Position numbers and translations under genes: made by a program
The notes under the pieces: generated by a model
What the model saw: the letters and a program-made list of their open reading frames with translations, nothing else
What the model was told of the DNA's origin: nothing
Database searches by the model: none
Part shown: piece by piece, positions 55,501 through 64,000 of the stretch
Layout: the number at the start of each line of letters is the position of its first letter
Numbering within the stretch: the first letter of the stretch is position 1
DNA from: Astrothelium macrocarpum
Taxonomy: Eukaryota; Ascomycota; Dothideomycetes; Trypetheliales; Trypetheliaceae
Direction: 5' to 3'
Assembly: GCA_021030915.1 (NCBI GenBank)
Contig: JAGEMR010000014.1
Span: 124,001 to 188,000, forward strand
Length of the DNA: 64,000 nt

Positions 55501-58500
55501 GCTAGCGCTGCCCCCGGCTGCGCGCTCAACCACTCGACTCCAGACGGCGACGTTGTTGAGCCAATGCGCCAAGCAAGCCCTCTGCCCGGCCAGAGTAATT
55601 GGCTCCAACGGCTGTATTCGGTCTCGTGCCCGACCTCACCCCCATCCTCGCCATCACAGCCCTGCGAGCCGCCGAGAACAGCGCTGCGCCGGCCATCGTT
55701 GCCGCCGCCTGTGGTCTGTCCCTGGCTGCACCGCGCTGTACGGCGTGCAAAGGGGCGCCTACATGCGGCACTCTGGCTGGCGAGAGAGTGGCTGTTGGGT
55801 TGGCTTGCGTCGCACGTCTACCCTCCACGCCCGCGCCACCTCCGCCCAGGGTAACCCGAACCGTTAGGGCTGGTGCTCCCACACCCCCCGCCACGTTCTT
55901 TCTAGAAGACAGGTCCGCCTTCTACGCGTGGCGCCCGCATATCTCAGGTCTGTCAACTCCTCGACCCTGACTCGCGCGACTGCAGGGCAACAAAATACCG
56001 CGCACCATCGCACGAGGCACACCATGGCGATCCCTTGTCCATGCCGGCTGCCAAATGCCAGCAGCCAGCAATGCTGCCGGATGGTCCAAACACCGCATAG
56101 TGTCAGCCACTTCGTCCGTAAGGTAGCCTGGCCCTGACCTTCCTCTTTACGCATTCCGACCCTCGGCAGTGATGACGGAACTCCATTCGACGGGGATAAC
56201 ACGGTCTCTGTCAGCCCTGTGAAGCAAGCACCTCGCCGTTGGACCATTACCATGCATCATCTTCTGCGCCGCTCAAGCGGTACTCTGTTGTGGCCAGATC
56301 CCACGAAAATGAGCCGGCAACCCGGCTTGCACAAGCAATGTGCATGCGCCACAATACGATCTTGCCCAGCCTTGACCCCCTATGTATCTCCGTAGACATT
56401 CATAATTGTTAAGACAGAGATGATGCAGTGTTGCATTTGTGCCTTTCGTCCTGCCATTATCCATGCCGGCTCAGTTGTCAATTTGGGTCAATGCTCGTCA
56501 GCAATTCCGACGGGCCAAGACAGAGGCCGTTAGGAGCCGCTGCTGCCAGCTTATCCTTTTACGTGTAGTTGGTCTCAGATTACGTCGCTACCCACCCTGG
56601 CCTCAGGCATCGGTAGGTCAAATTAAGCTTCCAACTGCCTGACAGTGGTGACAGTCTCGTGAAAGCCATCTCCACGGATCGGGGTTGGATACGATTCAGA
56701 GCTGAATCGCAACACGTAGCCGTGTTAGAGCTGCACATGGTAATAACATGGTTAGGGTTTTTGTTTGGAACTAATCCGACCGGAACAACTACTTGATGCA
56801 GGTACGTCTCTCCACTCGGCTTTCCAGAAACGTAGTCTTCAGGTCCATGGCTATCTTCGAAACCCCTGTCCGATCCAAGGCAAGCCTACAGACCAACCAA
56901 GTTTCACCTGACATTTCATCGTCATGTAGCCGAGATAAAACAGGATCCACTTTCGTGACTAATTCTGAAAGCATCCATAATACACGCGATCATCATATAA
57001 GATGCCATTTCCGTTGTGACATTTAGACACGCACTGACTCTTTCCCACGCGATTGTGCCTGGATGTTCACTCTTACGCTCATCATGAGGGGATCCTTTGG
57101 ACGTTGGTCATACATCCCCCTTGCACGTGGTCTTGGCTTCTTTGATCATAGAGCCAAGATAAAATGATCAAGAACCTGAAGTACCGGTACACTAAGGTCC
57201 AAGACTATTGAAATGTTTTACCCAAGATGTCAAGTTTCCAGGATCTAGCGAGCTCCGTGGACTTGGTAGAATTGGTGTAGACCGGCTGAGGGAAGGGCTT
57301 GGTTAAGATCTACTGTTACAGGTCCGCTCTCGTCAAACATTCCTCCATTGGTTGTGGAACCCGTCAGGTTGTTTTGCATGGGCCAAGGTATATTCCGAAA
57401 GGCTGTGTCTTCTCGGTTTCCTATTTTCCGACCAGTCAGTCGATACAACAGGGTCTAAGATGATACATAACAAGTCGTGCTTTCTCATCTTATGCATACT
57501 TCTTTTTTAGAGACATGTTTCTCAAGTCTTGCTAAACTCTAACTTTCCTCACATCTTTTATGAGACTTCCCGCTCGAGCCGAACGTGATGCCTGAGTTCC
57601 GTCAATGCTAAACTTAAAGAGACGATTCCTACCATATCGGACAAAGGATCAATGCAATGTTTTACAATCGCTGCCACGACCCAGTCAAACCTATCCTGTA
57701 CTTGTTCGAGATTACTTGTTATATCCATTCCGCATTGACCATCACGCTTTAGTTCCCAGTCCGGTAACTATAGAAATATATCTGGACCCAAATGTTACTT
57801 ACCTCACAAAAATCTTCAATTTATGGATGCCATTGAAATCACTGTCCTGCATTTGGTAGAATAAGTTCGAATTCAGGTCCATATTCCTTCGGGCTACTGC
57901 GGACTTCGTATACGTATGATGCCTTGAACCAAGAGCACAGCCTCTGATGGCAAGGTCAAGATTCCGGCTGGAGCAGGACCCGTTCGAGCCATGTTGCAGT
58001 GTATATCGGTATGGCCGAAGGCAAAGCAATGGAACAAGGGAATGGTGCTTTATTGAACTTGGGCGTTGAAGAACCTGGATCCAGACATTGCACTGTTCTG
58101 GGACACGGAACGATTCCCCTCTCGTAGAGTCGTACATCCGTGTAACATGAGCTTGAATATCCCAATGTGATGCCCCGGCTCGAAATTGCAGGTTTGATAT
58201 GCATCTAGAAATATGGCGCTCTGCATCAGGTATAATGGCTACTTCAGACCTGCTCGCATGATATTGGCACGGTCTCCAAGCCCTAATTAGTTTCCAAGTC
58301 CAGTGATCATAGGACTAATTCCTAACAAGGATGTAGTGGTTCTAGGTTAGAGAATTATTTGCCTTTCGTAAATGAGATCTATGACGGCATAGATCTGGAT
58401 TACCCTCCGACAACGATGATCCTAGAAATGACATCTAGGACATTGCCTTTTCCCTGCCGGCCAAAATTGCAGGTAGCAAAATCGTACAACAGAGTGTGTG

Positions 58501-59075
58501 AACGAGGTCTCGGCATAATCCAACTTCGTTCTATTACTTGGCCAAACAATGTCCAGGTCTGGACCTGGTTTATTTGCGCGCTTGGTTCGTTTGCTAATTG
58601 CGATATGCCAGACCAAAGGACTCTAGCACTGACATCCTTGACGACTATCCCGACGCTAACACTGGTATCAAATGTTCTAGGCTAATATGCAATTTCGACG
58701 GTGGAACTTCGGAAACCTGTATAGAGGGTCATCATGACCAAAGCCATTGCAAAGCACAAGCTGTTCACGAAACGCGGGGTATTGCATAAGTTCGTGCACG
58801 TTTATTGATTGTGATGATTCTCGTCAGCGCCCTTGAATACGTCGTCGATCTCATCAGCATCATCTTCTTCAGATGTATCGCTTATGCCAACCCGAATGTA
58901 AGCTTGACTTGTAGGGTTAATGCATATCATGACATAAGATACGTATTACCTCGAACACGAGAGAGCAATTCCCCACAAGATGAGATTTGCCCATTCTGCA
59001 AATATGCTGCTGAGTCCGGATATCGTATTGGATGTTTCGATCCATTCATGGACCGGAGAGCGTAAATTACTAGCT
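55501..59075. other. Gene-poor stretch
   Basis: 3.6 kb without a supported gene. 55500-56640 is GC-rich, and several overlapping frames stay open on both strands, none with resemblance or splice support. 56640-59075 is more AT-rich, with many stop codons in all frames. A short DGIDLDY motif at about 58383-58403 (+) recalls family 18 chitinases but no neighbouring sequence supports that. No terminal repeats or transposon coding sequence is recognised. Confidence 0.45.
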
Positions 59076-59542
59076 TCACTCCTTTGCAGAAGGTCCCAGC
59101 ACCAAAGCCGGAGTGACTTGACCTCTAAGTAGAATACAACCTGAGAGAACAGCATTCAAATGGTCTACGCTTGCCGGAGTAATTATGTTGTGCGATGCTT
59201 GGATAACACGCTCCATCTCCGCCTTCGTCTCCCCACGTTCAGTTGCAGCATTAACGGAAATTTGCCAACCAGAGGAACACAGCCAGAGTTTCGGTCGGGA
59301 AACTGCTGTATTTTCAGATGGTAATAACGAAAGGAGATTCTCGAGTGTCGTGACATTCTATATTTCGGCATATTATTGGCGGATCCCAAATGCTTGGATG
59401 TGTCTCGCAATATCGGACAATGCTGGGAACTCGAGGTGAAACAAAGCGCAAGAAATAGTGCAACGAAAGCAGCGCATACGAGAGTGATAAGCATCGTCTT
59501 GGAGCGGAAGTAGCGATACAAGAACGCTACGTATGCACCCAT
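59076..59542 (-). CDS. Weak two-exon candidate gene, function unknown
   Basis: Possible model: exon 1 59542-59480 (MGAYVAFLYRYFRSKTMLITL), GTATGC donor, exon 2 59357-59076 after an ATATAG acceptor (NVTTLENLLSLLPSENTAV onward), giving 114 residues. The second exon is open for 93 codons in a region otherwise dense in stops, and reads like protein (ATERGETKAEMERVIQASHN, VDHLNAVLSGCILL). Unspliced, exon 1 runs on through a strongly hydrophobic stretch (MLITLVCAAFVALFLALCF), a possible membrane segment, which would argue for a different gene end. I do not recognise it; it may also be a relic. Confidence 0.25.
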
Positions 59543-59924
59543 ATTAATTCTCAACTCATGTATATTGAAGCAATTGAGTCCAACACGCCAGCCCCATATT
59601 CACATGCATCAACGATATAACTTTCTTGAGTCTATTTGATCTCGTCATAATCTGAGTCAGGTAATTCGGCTCGCGGAGTGTCGTTTATCTTCAACGGTTG
59701 CATCTTTTTGATTGGAGTGTGACACGAGATACTATGTATTCTCTGCGCGCAGAGCACTTATGCGACTTGATGCGCGATGTTGATTATCGACGACTGGGTC
59801 TCATTGATATTAGCCGCGCGCGGATAGTGTAAAACCCCTTCGTGTTGTGAAGGCTGACGACCTGGCGCGAGGTGTGGTGTTGACTGTTGCTGGTCGCACT
59901 TTACTGATACAACCAGCCACCCTT
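59543..59924. other. Intergenic
   Basis: 382 bp between the weak candidate and the end of the HET-domain gene. It contains a CGCGCGCAGA-type patch near 59740 and 59815. No feature is recognised. Confidence 0.4.
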
Positions 59925-62126
59925 TTATCGTATGCTTATGCGCTGAAAATGGACATTTCCTGCATTAAGCGCCTCGCCTGCCATAATTCCGTGGATGTAA
60001 CACTCGCCTATAAGCTGATACCATCCATTCTCAGAACGCCGGAGAACAAAAGGCACTTTGGCACCCTTGAGAATGCAAATGTGGTCAGCCGGTTGAGCGT
60101 TCTTAGGTACAAGGCCTACGTAACGTTTGCTTGTTAGACACAGCGATCTGCCTCCTACAAATCTCAGCGCTGACTGGAACTTGCCGGATCGCCGTTGCAA
60201 GTGCTCTATACTTGATCTTTTGCGTCCGTTGAGGCCCAACGGAAGCGGGGATTTGGAGAAATGCGAGTCTTCGGGAGCGTCGGTTTCAAAGCGTAGGGCT
60301 GGGTCATGGTGTCCGTCGAGATCAAAGACAAGTGGATTCTCAAAAAATGCGGGGTCTTCCGAATGCTGTGATCCGAAGCGAGTTGACTGGTCAAGTTGAA
60401 GTACATAAGACTCATATTGAAGCTTGAATGCGGCGGGGGCTTCGTGGTCATCATCTTCTGAATTGGCAACCAGAGTACGCCAGAGGACCTCTTGCGAGGA
60501 GTCCCACGTATGATAGGGTTGCTGAGCATCAGCGACAATTCTCTTGCACTCCTGAATCCATCGTCGTTGCGCTGACAATTGTTCAAATACAGTCGGCAGC
60601 TTCCCTGTCCGTGCCGCTTCTTCGTCTAGAAGAGGATCTCTCCGCTCCGTGCTGACTCTGATAATTTCGTCAAAAACGACAGCTTTAATGCACAAAGTCT
60701 GTCCGTCATCCTGGATCCATACGTCGCCCTTGGTTCGACCACCAGCGTTAAAATGATTCACGGTCATCAATGTCCAGCGTTTATCGTTGTCATGCGAAAG
60801 GTTTGGAACCCAAGATGGCACTCGAACGCCTTGACCCGGATGAAGCTTTCCCACAATGCGGCCTTGTACATCATATTCCCATTCGACATTGACCGCTTGC
60901 CCGGCTAGGGATAGAATGTCCAAGGTCTTGTGCGTCAACAGATACGAAGAAGCGACCTGCCTGTACACTACGGAGGCGGGAAGATCGTAGTCTACGTCTA
61001 TGCCAAGCTCAATGTGGTGATCAAGTAGGCCCATCAGTGCAAAAATCTGGTCCCGAGGATTGGTCGCTCGGAATCTTCGAGACATGGCCAAAAGCGAGAG
61101 CGATGCTTTGACGGTGTCTTTCCGTATGTCCAAACCATTCCTCACATATGCCAGGATAGGCATACATGAAGAGCCAGGGACATATCTATTTTTCAGGCAA
61201 AGCTCAGAGAAGCCCTCTCTGACGAGTCTATTGACTGCCCAAGACAATTCATTCCAATCTCTTTCAATCGATCCGCAGACCACTGTTGCTTGGGAAGCTA
61301 CAGCAATTTCTTGGATTACCCACGTCCTCTGAAAATAAGGCCGGCTGAGAAGTCGAGTAAGCGAGGACCAATGAGGTGAGTGGATGAAATGTGGTAAATC
61401 TGGTTCGTACGTAGAGCTGTTAGAGCCAGTATCGTACGTTAAAGTTGAGCTTATGTCTCTGCCGCTGCTGTCCGCTATTATCCCAAACGCTTGTATGTCG
61501 CTTTCCACCTCTTCGCCGAGCCAAATTATCACCTTTTTCGCCCTAGAAAATACTTCACGCATCAATAAAACTTGGTGCGCCCGCTCTGCAAAATTAGATT
61601 GATTAATGCAGATTCCGTCTGCCCAGATCCATCGCCCCCGATCGGCATAGCGCAGTCGTAGGAGAGCGGCATGTAAGTTCTCGGTTATATAGAGGGATTG
61701 CCCTTCGCAAAGAATATGCCGACTTTTCCGATTGCAGCCCCAAGCGTACGATAGAGCCTCATATTCCTTTTCCTCTGGACCTTGGAGTTGGTAGTAATGA
61801 AGGGTGACATAAACTGTATCACTCTCAATTCCAGGTCGTAGGTACAGCAATCGTATCTGTTGAGTCGTAGTCAAAGCTCTCCACTCGTATTGCGGCCACA
61901 AAGTGACCTGGGCTATTCCGTTGAGCAGTGCCTGTGAGTTCTGTTTCCAATTCCAGAGCCAATCAAGTAAAGCAAGAGCTGAGCCGTGGAAAGCGTCGCA
62001 ACATCCGGGAGTTTTGAGACCATGATTGTGTACTTTATGTAGCAAAGGTAATGATTCTTGCTCCGTGATTCTGTCCTCTAAATGGCTACGTAGCCGGGAC
62101 TTATGGCTCAGGTATGAAAATGACAT
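59925..62126 (-). CDS. HET-domain (heterokaryon incompatibility) protein
   Basis: Single-exon 733-residue frame starting MSFSYLSHKSRLRSHLED. HET domain at about 105-290 with the usual blocks: EYEALSYAWG (122-130), a LYITENLHAALLRLR segment, WIWADGICINQSNFAERAHQ, and VLLMREVFSRAKKVIIWLGEE. Later parts match HET-6-type proteins: FQRTWVIQEIAVASQATVVCG, ATNPRDQIFALMGLLD, and the C-terminal NGWYQLIGECYIHGIMAGEAL. The family triggers or regulates cell death when genetically different hyphae fuse, and is also common as orphan paralogues. The frame is complete with no stop or shift, so it is probably functional. It lies in the gene-poor end of the window, the usual setting for variable HET genes. No partner gene such as a NLR or pore-former is visible next to it. 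Confidence 0.92.
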   Translation of the reverse strand: MSFSYLSHKSRLRSHLEDRITEQESLPLLHKVHNHGLKTPGCCDAFHGSALALLDWLWNWKQNSQALLNGIAQVTLWPQYEWRALTTTQQIRLLYLRPGIESDTVYVTLHYYQLQGPEEKEYEALSYAWGCNRKSRHILCEGQSLYITENLHAALLRLRYADRGRWIWADGICINQSNFAERAHQVLLMREVFSRAKKVIIWLGEEVESDIQAFGIIADSSGRDISSTLTYDTGSNSSTYEPDLPHFIHSPHWSSLTRLLSRPYFQRTWVIQEIAVASQATVVCGSIERDWNELSWAVNRLVREGFSELCLKNRYVPGSSCMPILAYVRNGLDIRKDTVKASLSLLAMSRRFRATNPRDQIFALMGLLDHHIELGIDVDYDLPASVVYRQVASSYLLTHKTLDILSLAGQAVNVEWEYDVQGRIVGKLHPGQGVRVPSWVPNLSHDNDKRWTLMTVNHFNAGGRTKGDVWIQDDGQTLCIKAVVFDEIIRVSTERRDPLLDEEAARTGKLPTVFEQLSAQRRWIQECKRIVADAQQPYHTWDSSQEVLWRTLVANSEDDDHEAPAAFKLQYESYVLQLDQSTRFGSQHSEDPAFFENPLVFDLDGHHDPALRFETDAPEDSHFSKSPLPLGLNGRKRSSIEHLQRRSGKFQSALRFVGGRSLCLTSKRYVGLVPKNAQPADHICILKGAKVPFVLRRSENGWYQLIGECYIHGIMAGEALNAGNVHFQRISIR

Positions 62127-63070
62127 GAACAGTTACGCCTCGAAGGCCCGAAAATGTCAAGCGAGGATGGTCCATACCTGAGATTCGGCGCACACAGAAC
62201 TCGATGAGGAACAGAGATGGCTTTATCTCAGTGAAGTTGAGGCTGAAGGCAACCATGTCGATCGCATGGCGCAGGGTCCTGTTTACCTTGTTGGTTGCCC
62301 AGTGCGGCGTCGAAGCACCGTCATGGATCGGTCAGGCGTTCCCTCTAACATTTCCACTGCCACCTCCAAATTTTAGCGTATTTTCGTTTTATAATAATTC
62401 TACGAAAAACGGAGTTGATGGCATGTAATCAAAATCATATGGTTTTTACATTATCATCTCCATTCGTTGTGAAGTTATTTAAAAAAAAAAAAAATAGGCT
62501 AGTTTTGGGGTGGCAGTGGAATGATGTTCGAAGATACGCTCGACCGATCCAGATGCGTAGAGACCTGTCTTTGTTGAATACCTTATTTATTTCCTTACTC
62601 CAATCGGTGATATGCGATTACAAATGAGCGCACAGATATCTCGATTGAAGTCAGTGGGTCGCCCACGCAGTCACAAATGGTTGTGAAAAGTCATGGCCGT
62701 GTTCAGAATTACCTTCCACTTGACCGCTCAAATTATAGTTCACGATCAAGACGGATTAGCGGAATCACACCATGGCGGCGTTTACCATAAAGTACAGTGC
62801 GGATTTCCCACATATAAATGAGAAGACCTTGTCCGCACTAACTCCAGGAAGCCTCAATCTGTGTCTTCTCTTGATTTAAGAATGTGATATGAAGTCTCTA
62901 GCTTTCAATTCTGTATTTTGGTTCAAGTTTGTCGCCACTTTTCCTCGGCCTCAGCTTCCCACAAATCACCCTCAAAACACTTGGGGTATAGATACTCTCA
63001 GAATAAGGGAGTCAGCTTTCCTTAAGATACCGACTCCCTGCTTGTAGCTCTAATCTCATACAGGGATTAC
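62127..63070. other. Intergenic
   Basis: 944 bp between the divergent HET and orphan genes. A 13-nt poly-A run lies at 62482-62494. Short frames near 62204-62627 are not convincing. The likely promoters of both flanking genes are here. Confidence 0.4.
62482..62494. repeat. Poly-A run
   Basis: About thirteen consecutive A residues in the intergenic region between the HET gene and the orphan ORF. It is followed by no recognisable element or target-site duplication. Confidence 0.7.
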
Positions 63071-63703
63071 ATGAACAACTCCAACCAGACGCGATATCAG
63101 CATTCAAGGCCCATGTTTCAATATCAATGTCGCGGATGTGATGGCGATGACCCTCCATTTTATCTTGCCTCTACATGTAATCCTCTTGAGAAAGATAATG
63201 TTAATCCTTCCGACCCTTCTCAAACACTGGGTCACACAGCATTTAATTTCCAACGAAGAGTCGAATATTGGTGGTGGACAGCGGAAATCGGCAGTTTGAG
63301 CCCTGGAAGACGTCTTTGGGATTGGTGTGAAGATCATGAGATCTGTCTTGATGGGATTCGAAAAAACAATGATATGCCCCCACTGGCCTTTTGTGTATCC
63401 CAATCCGCCATAGTGACCCTCACCAATGCGATTCTGTCGAAATCCAATATTTCTCAAACGCGTACAGGGCGGAAGTTTCTGCCTGCCAAAGAGCTGTGGG
63501 AGGAACTACCGCATCACTGGCATGACGTGTACTCGCGTTTGCACATCATGTACTCATTGAGAGGGGGTAGGGATCACCTTCAACTCAGCAGCTCGTCCTC
63601 ATCGTCCTATCCAGATGCACTAACCCCCTCTATCTCATCCACGTCAGTTTACTATGACCCGGCTGATTTGTGGGAACTCGAGGAATATATCGTTGAAAGC
63701 TAG
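63071..63703 (+). CDS. Orphan protein, 210 residues
   Basis: An ATG-initiated frame starting MNNSNQTRYQHSRPMFQYQ. Early CRGCDG, then AFNFQRRVEYWWWTAEIGSL, GRRLWDWCEDHEICLDGIRK, and ELWEELPHHWHDVYSRLHIM; a poly-Ser stretch (LSSSSSSSYPD) precedes an acidic end (LWELEEYIVES). It is rich in Trp, His and Cys, has no signal peptide or membrane segment, and I do not recognise a family. The long intact frame in a stop-rich region and its Trp/Cys pattern suggest a real, perhaps lineage-restricted gene. It is divergent from the HET gene, 944 bp apart. Confidence 0.5.
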   Translation: MNNSNQTRYQHSRPMFQYQCRGCDGDDPPFYLASTCNPLEKDNVNPSDPSQTLGHTAFNFQRRVEYWWWTAEIGSLSPGRRLWDWCEDHEICLDGIRKNNDMPPLAFCVSQSAIVTLTNAILSKSNISQTRTGRKFLPAKELWEELPHHWHDVYSRLHIMYSLRGGRDHLQLSSSSSSSYPDALTPSISSTSVYYDPADLWELEEYIVES

Positions 63704-64000
63704 GTCCATGGTAGCCAGCAGAAGTGACTATAGGTAGGATCCTGATCCAGATTTCTCGGCCTGTCAAAGTATCAGACCCTGTCAACGGGCAGGTCCAGAG
63801 CGAGTAAACACTTTCCGGAAGAGCACAGCGCAAAGGCTACAGGACACTGTGCTCCCTCCTCTCGAGGGATTTTCGGTTTACTTTCCGGAAGCCGGAAATC
63901 GCGCAATCAGACCTTAACATATTATTCGCCGCAGGCCTCGTCAAGAGACCCTCAACAAAAGCAGACAAGAATATCTTCTCGATGAGTTATTGACAGATTA
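63704..64000. other. Window end, no gene
   Basis: Contains two copies of ACTTTCCGGAA (63810-63820 and 63880-63890), exactly 70 bp apart. No frame is supported to the window edge. Confidence 0.4.
63810..63890. repeat. Paired ACTTTCCGGAAG motif, 70 bp apart
   Basis: ACTTTCCGGAAG occurs twice in the same orientation, with the palindromic core TTCCGGAA, at 63813-63820 and 63883-63890. Flanking sequence is not otherwise duplicated. Confidence 0.5.

Noticed and set aside
55415..56253. Cluster of overlapping frames on both strands in a GC-rich patch
   Set aside because: Several frames open at once, Ala/Arg/Pro-rich, no introns or family match. This is expected from GC-rich noncoding DNA.
58359..58685. 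DGIDLDY motif resembling a family 18 chitinase active site
   Set aside because: The catalytic Glu context (DxxDxDxE) is incomplete and none of the surrounding sequence in any frame resembles a chitinase barrel.
56640..59075. Possible repeat-induced point mutation (RIP) relic
   Set aside because: AT content is only moderately raised by eye, CpG and TpA bias could not be computed, and no duplicated element or transposon coding remnant is visible.

Overview
The window is nuclear DNA from a filamentous ascomycete (Pezizomycotina). Genes are single, lie on both strands, and have short introns (about 50-120 nt) with GT..AG ends. The gene content is characteristic: a fungal HET-domain protein, a fungal DUF2457 protein, an Sfp1-type zinc-finger regulator, fungal-type exportin-T, and ATP synthase delta with its Pezizomycotina sequence signature. 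I cannot assign a class or genus from the sequence alone. I see no rRNA, no convincing tRNA, no CRISPR array, and no transposon with recognisable ends or coding capacity.

Layout. 1-3.9 kb: the 3' end of an Arg/Ser-rich (RS) protein (+) and a DUF2457 protein (-). 5.9-11.8 kb: mitochondrial ATP synthase delta (+) and a 1,503-residue low-complexity repeat protein (+). 14.4-19.6 kb: an STK11IP-like leucine-rich-repeat protein (+) and the PP1 catalytic subunit (+). 20.9-28.8 kb: a Gln/Pro/Met-rich orphan (-), a G3BP-like NTF2+RRM protein (+) and a septin-type G-domain protein with a C-terminal hydrophobic segment (+). 30.9-37 kb: a small 77-residue protein (+), Hsp90 (+) and the retromer sorting nexin Vps5 (+). 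37.2-45 kb: monoglyceride lipase (-) divergent from an OXNAD1-like reductase (+), then a mitochondrial-type Trm61/TRMT61B methyltransferase (-) divergent from a Dcr2-like phosphoesterase (+), then a 6-phosphogluconate-dehydrogenase-like NAD(P)-binding protein (+). 45.7-51.7 kb: exportin-T/Los1 (+) and an F-box protein (+). 52.9-54.9 kb: Sfp1-like C2H2 regulator (-). 55-64 kb: a gene-poor accessory-looking end with a HET-domain gene (-), an orphan ORF (+) and one weak two-exon candidate.

The genes form no operon or biosynthetic cluster. Most are housekeeping functions: energy, phosphatase signalling, chaperone, endosomal sorting, tRNA modification and export, stress granules and growth control. 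The exon models come from joining open frames at splice sites so that the known family sequence continues without a break. All coding joins keep frame.

The most unusual signals are three. First, a repeated sense-strand C-rich to G-rich switch near the 3' ends of about nine lineage-variable genes, absent from the strongly conserved genes. Second, the pentapeptide-repeat giant ORF with a separate set of LRHV-type repeats. Third, a likely GC-AG intron in the 6PGDH-like gene. I did not find a convincing new multi-gene system.
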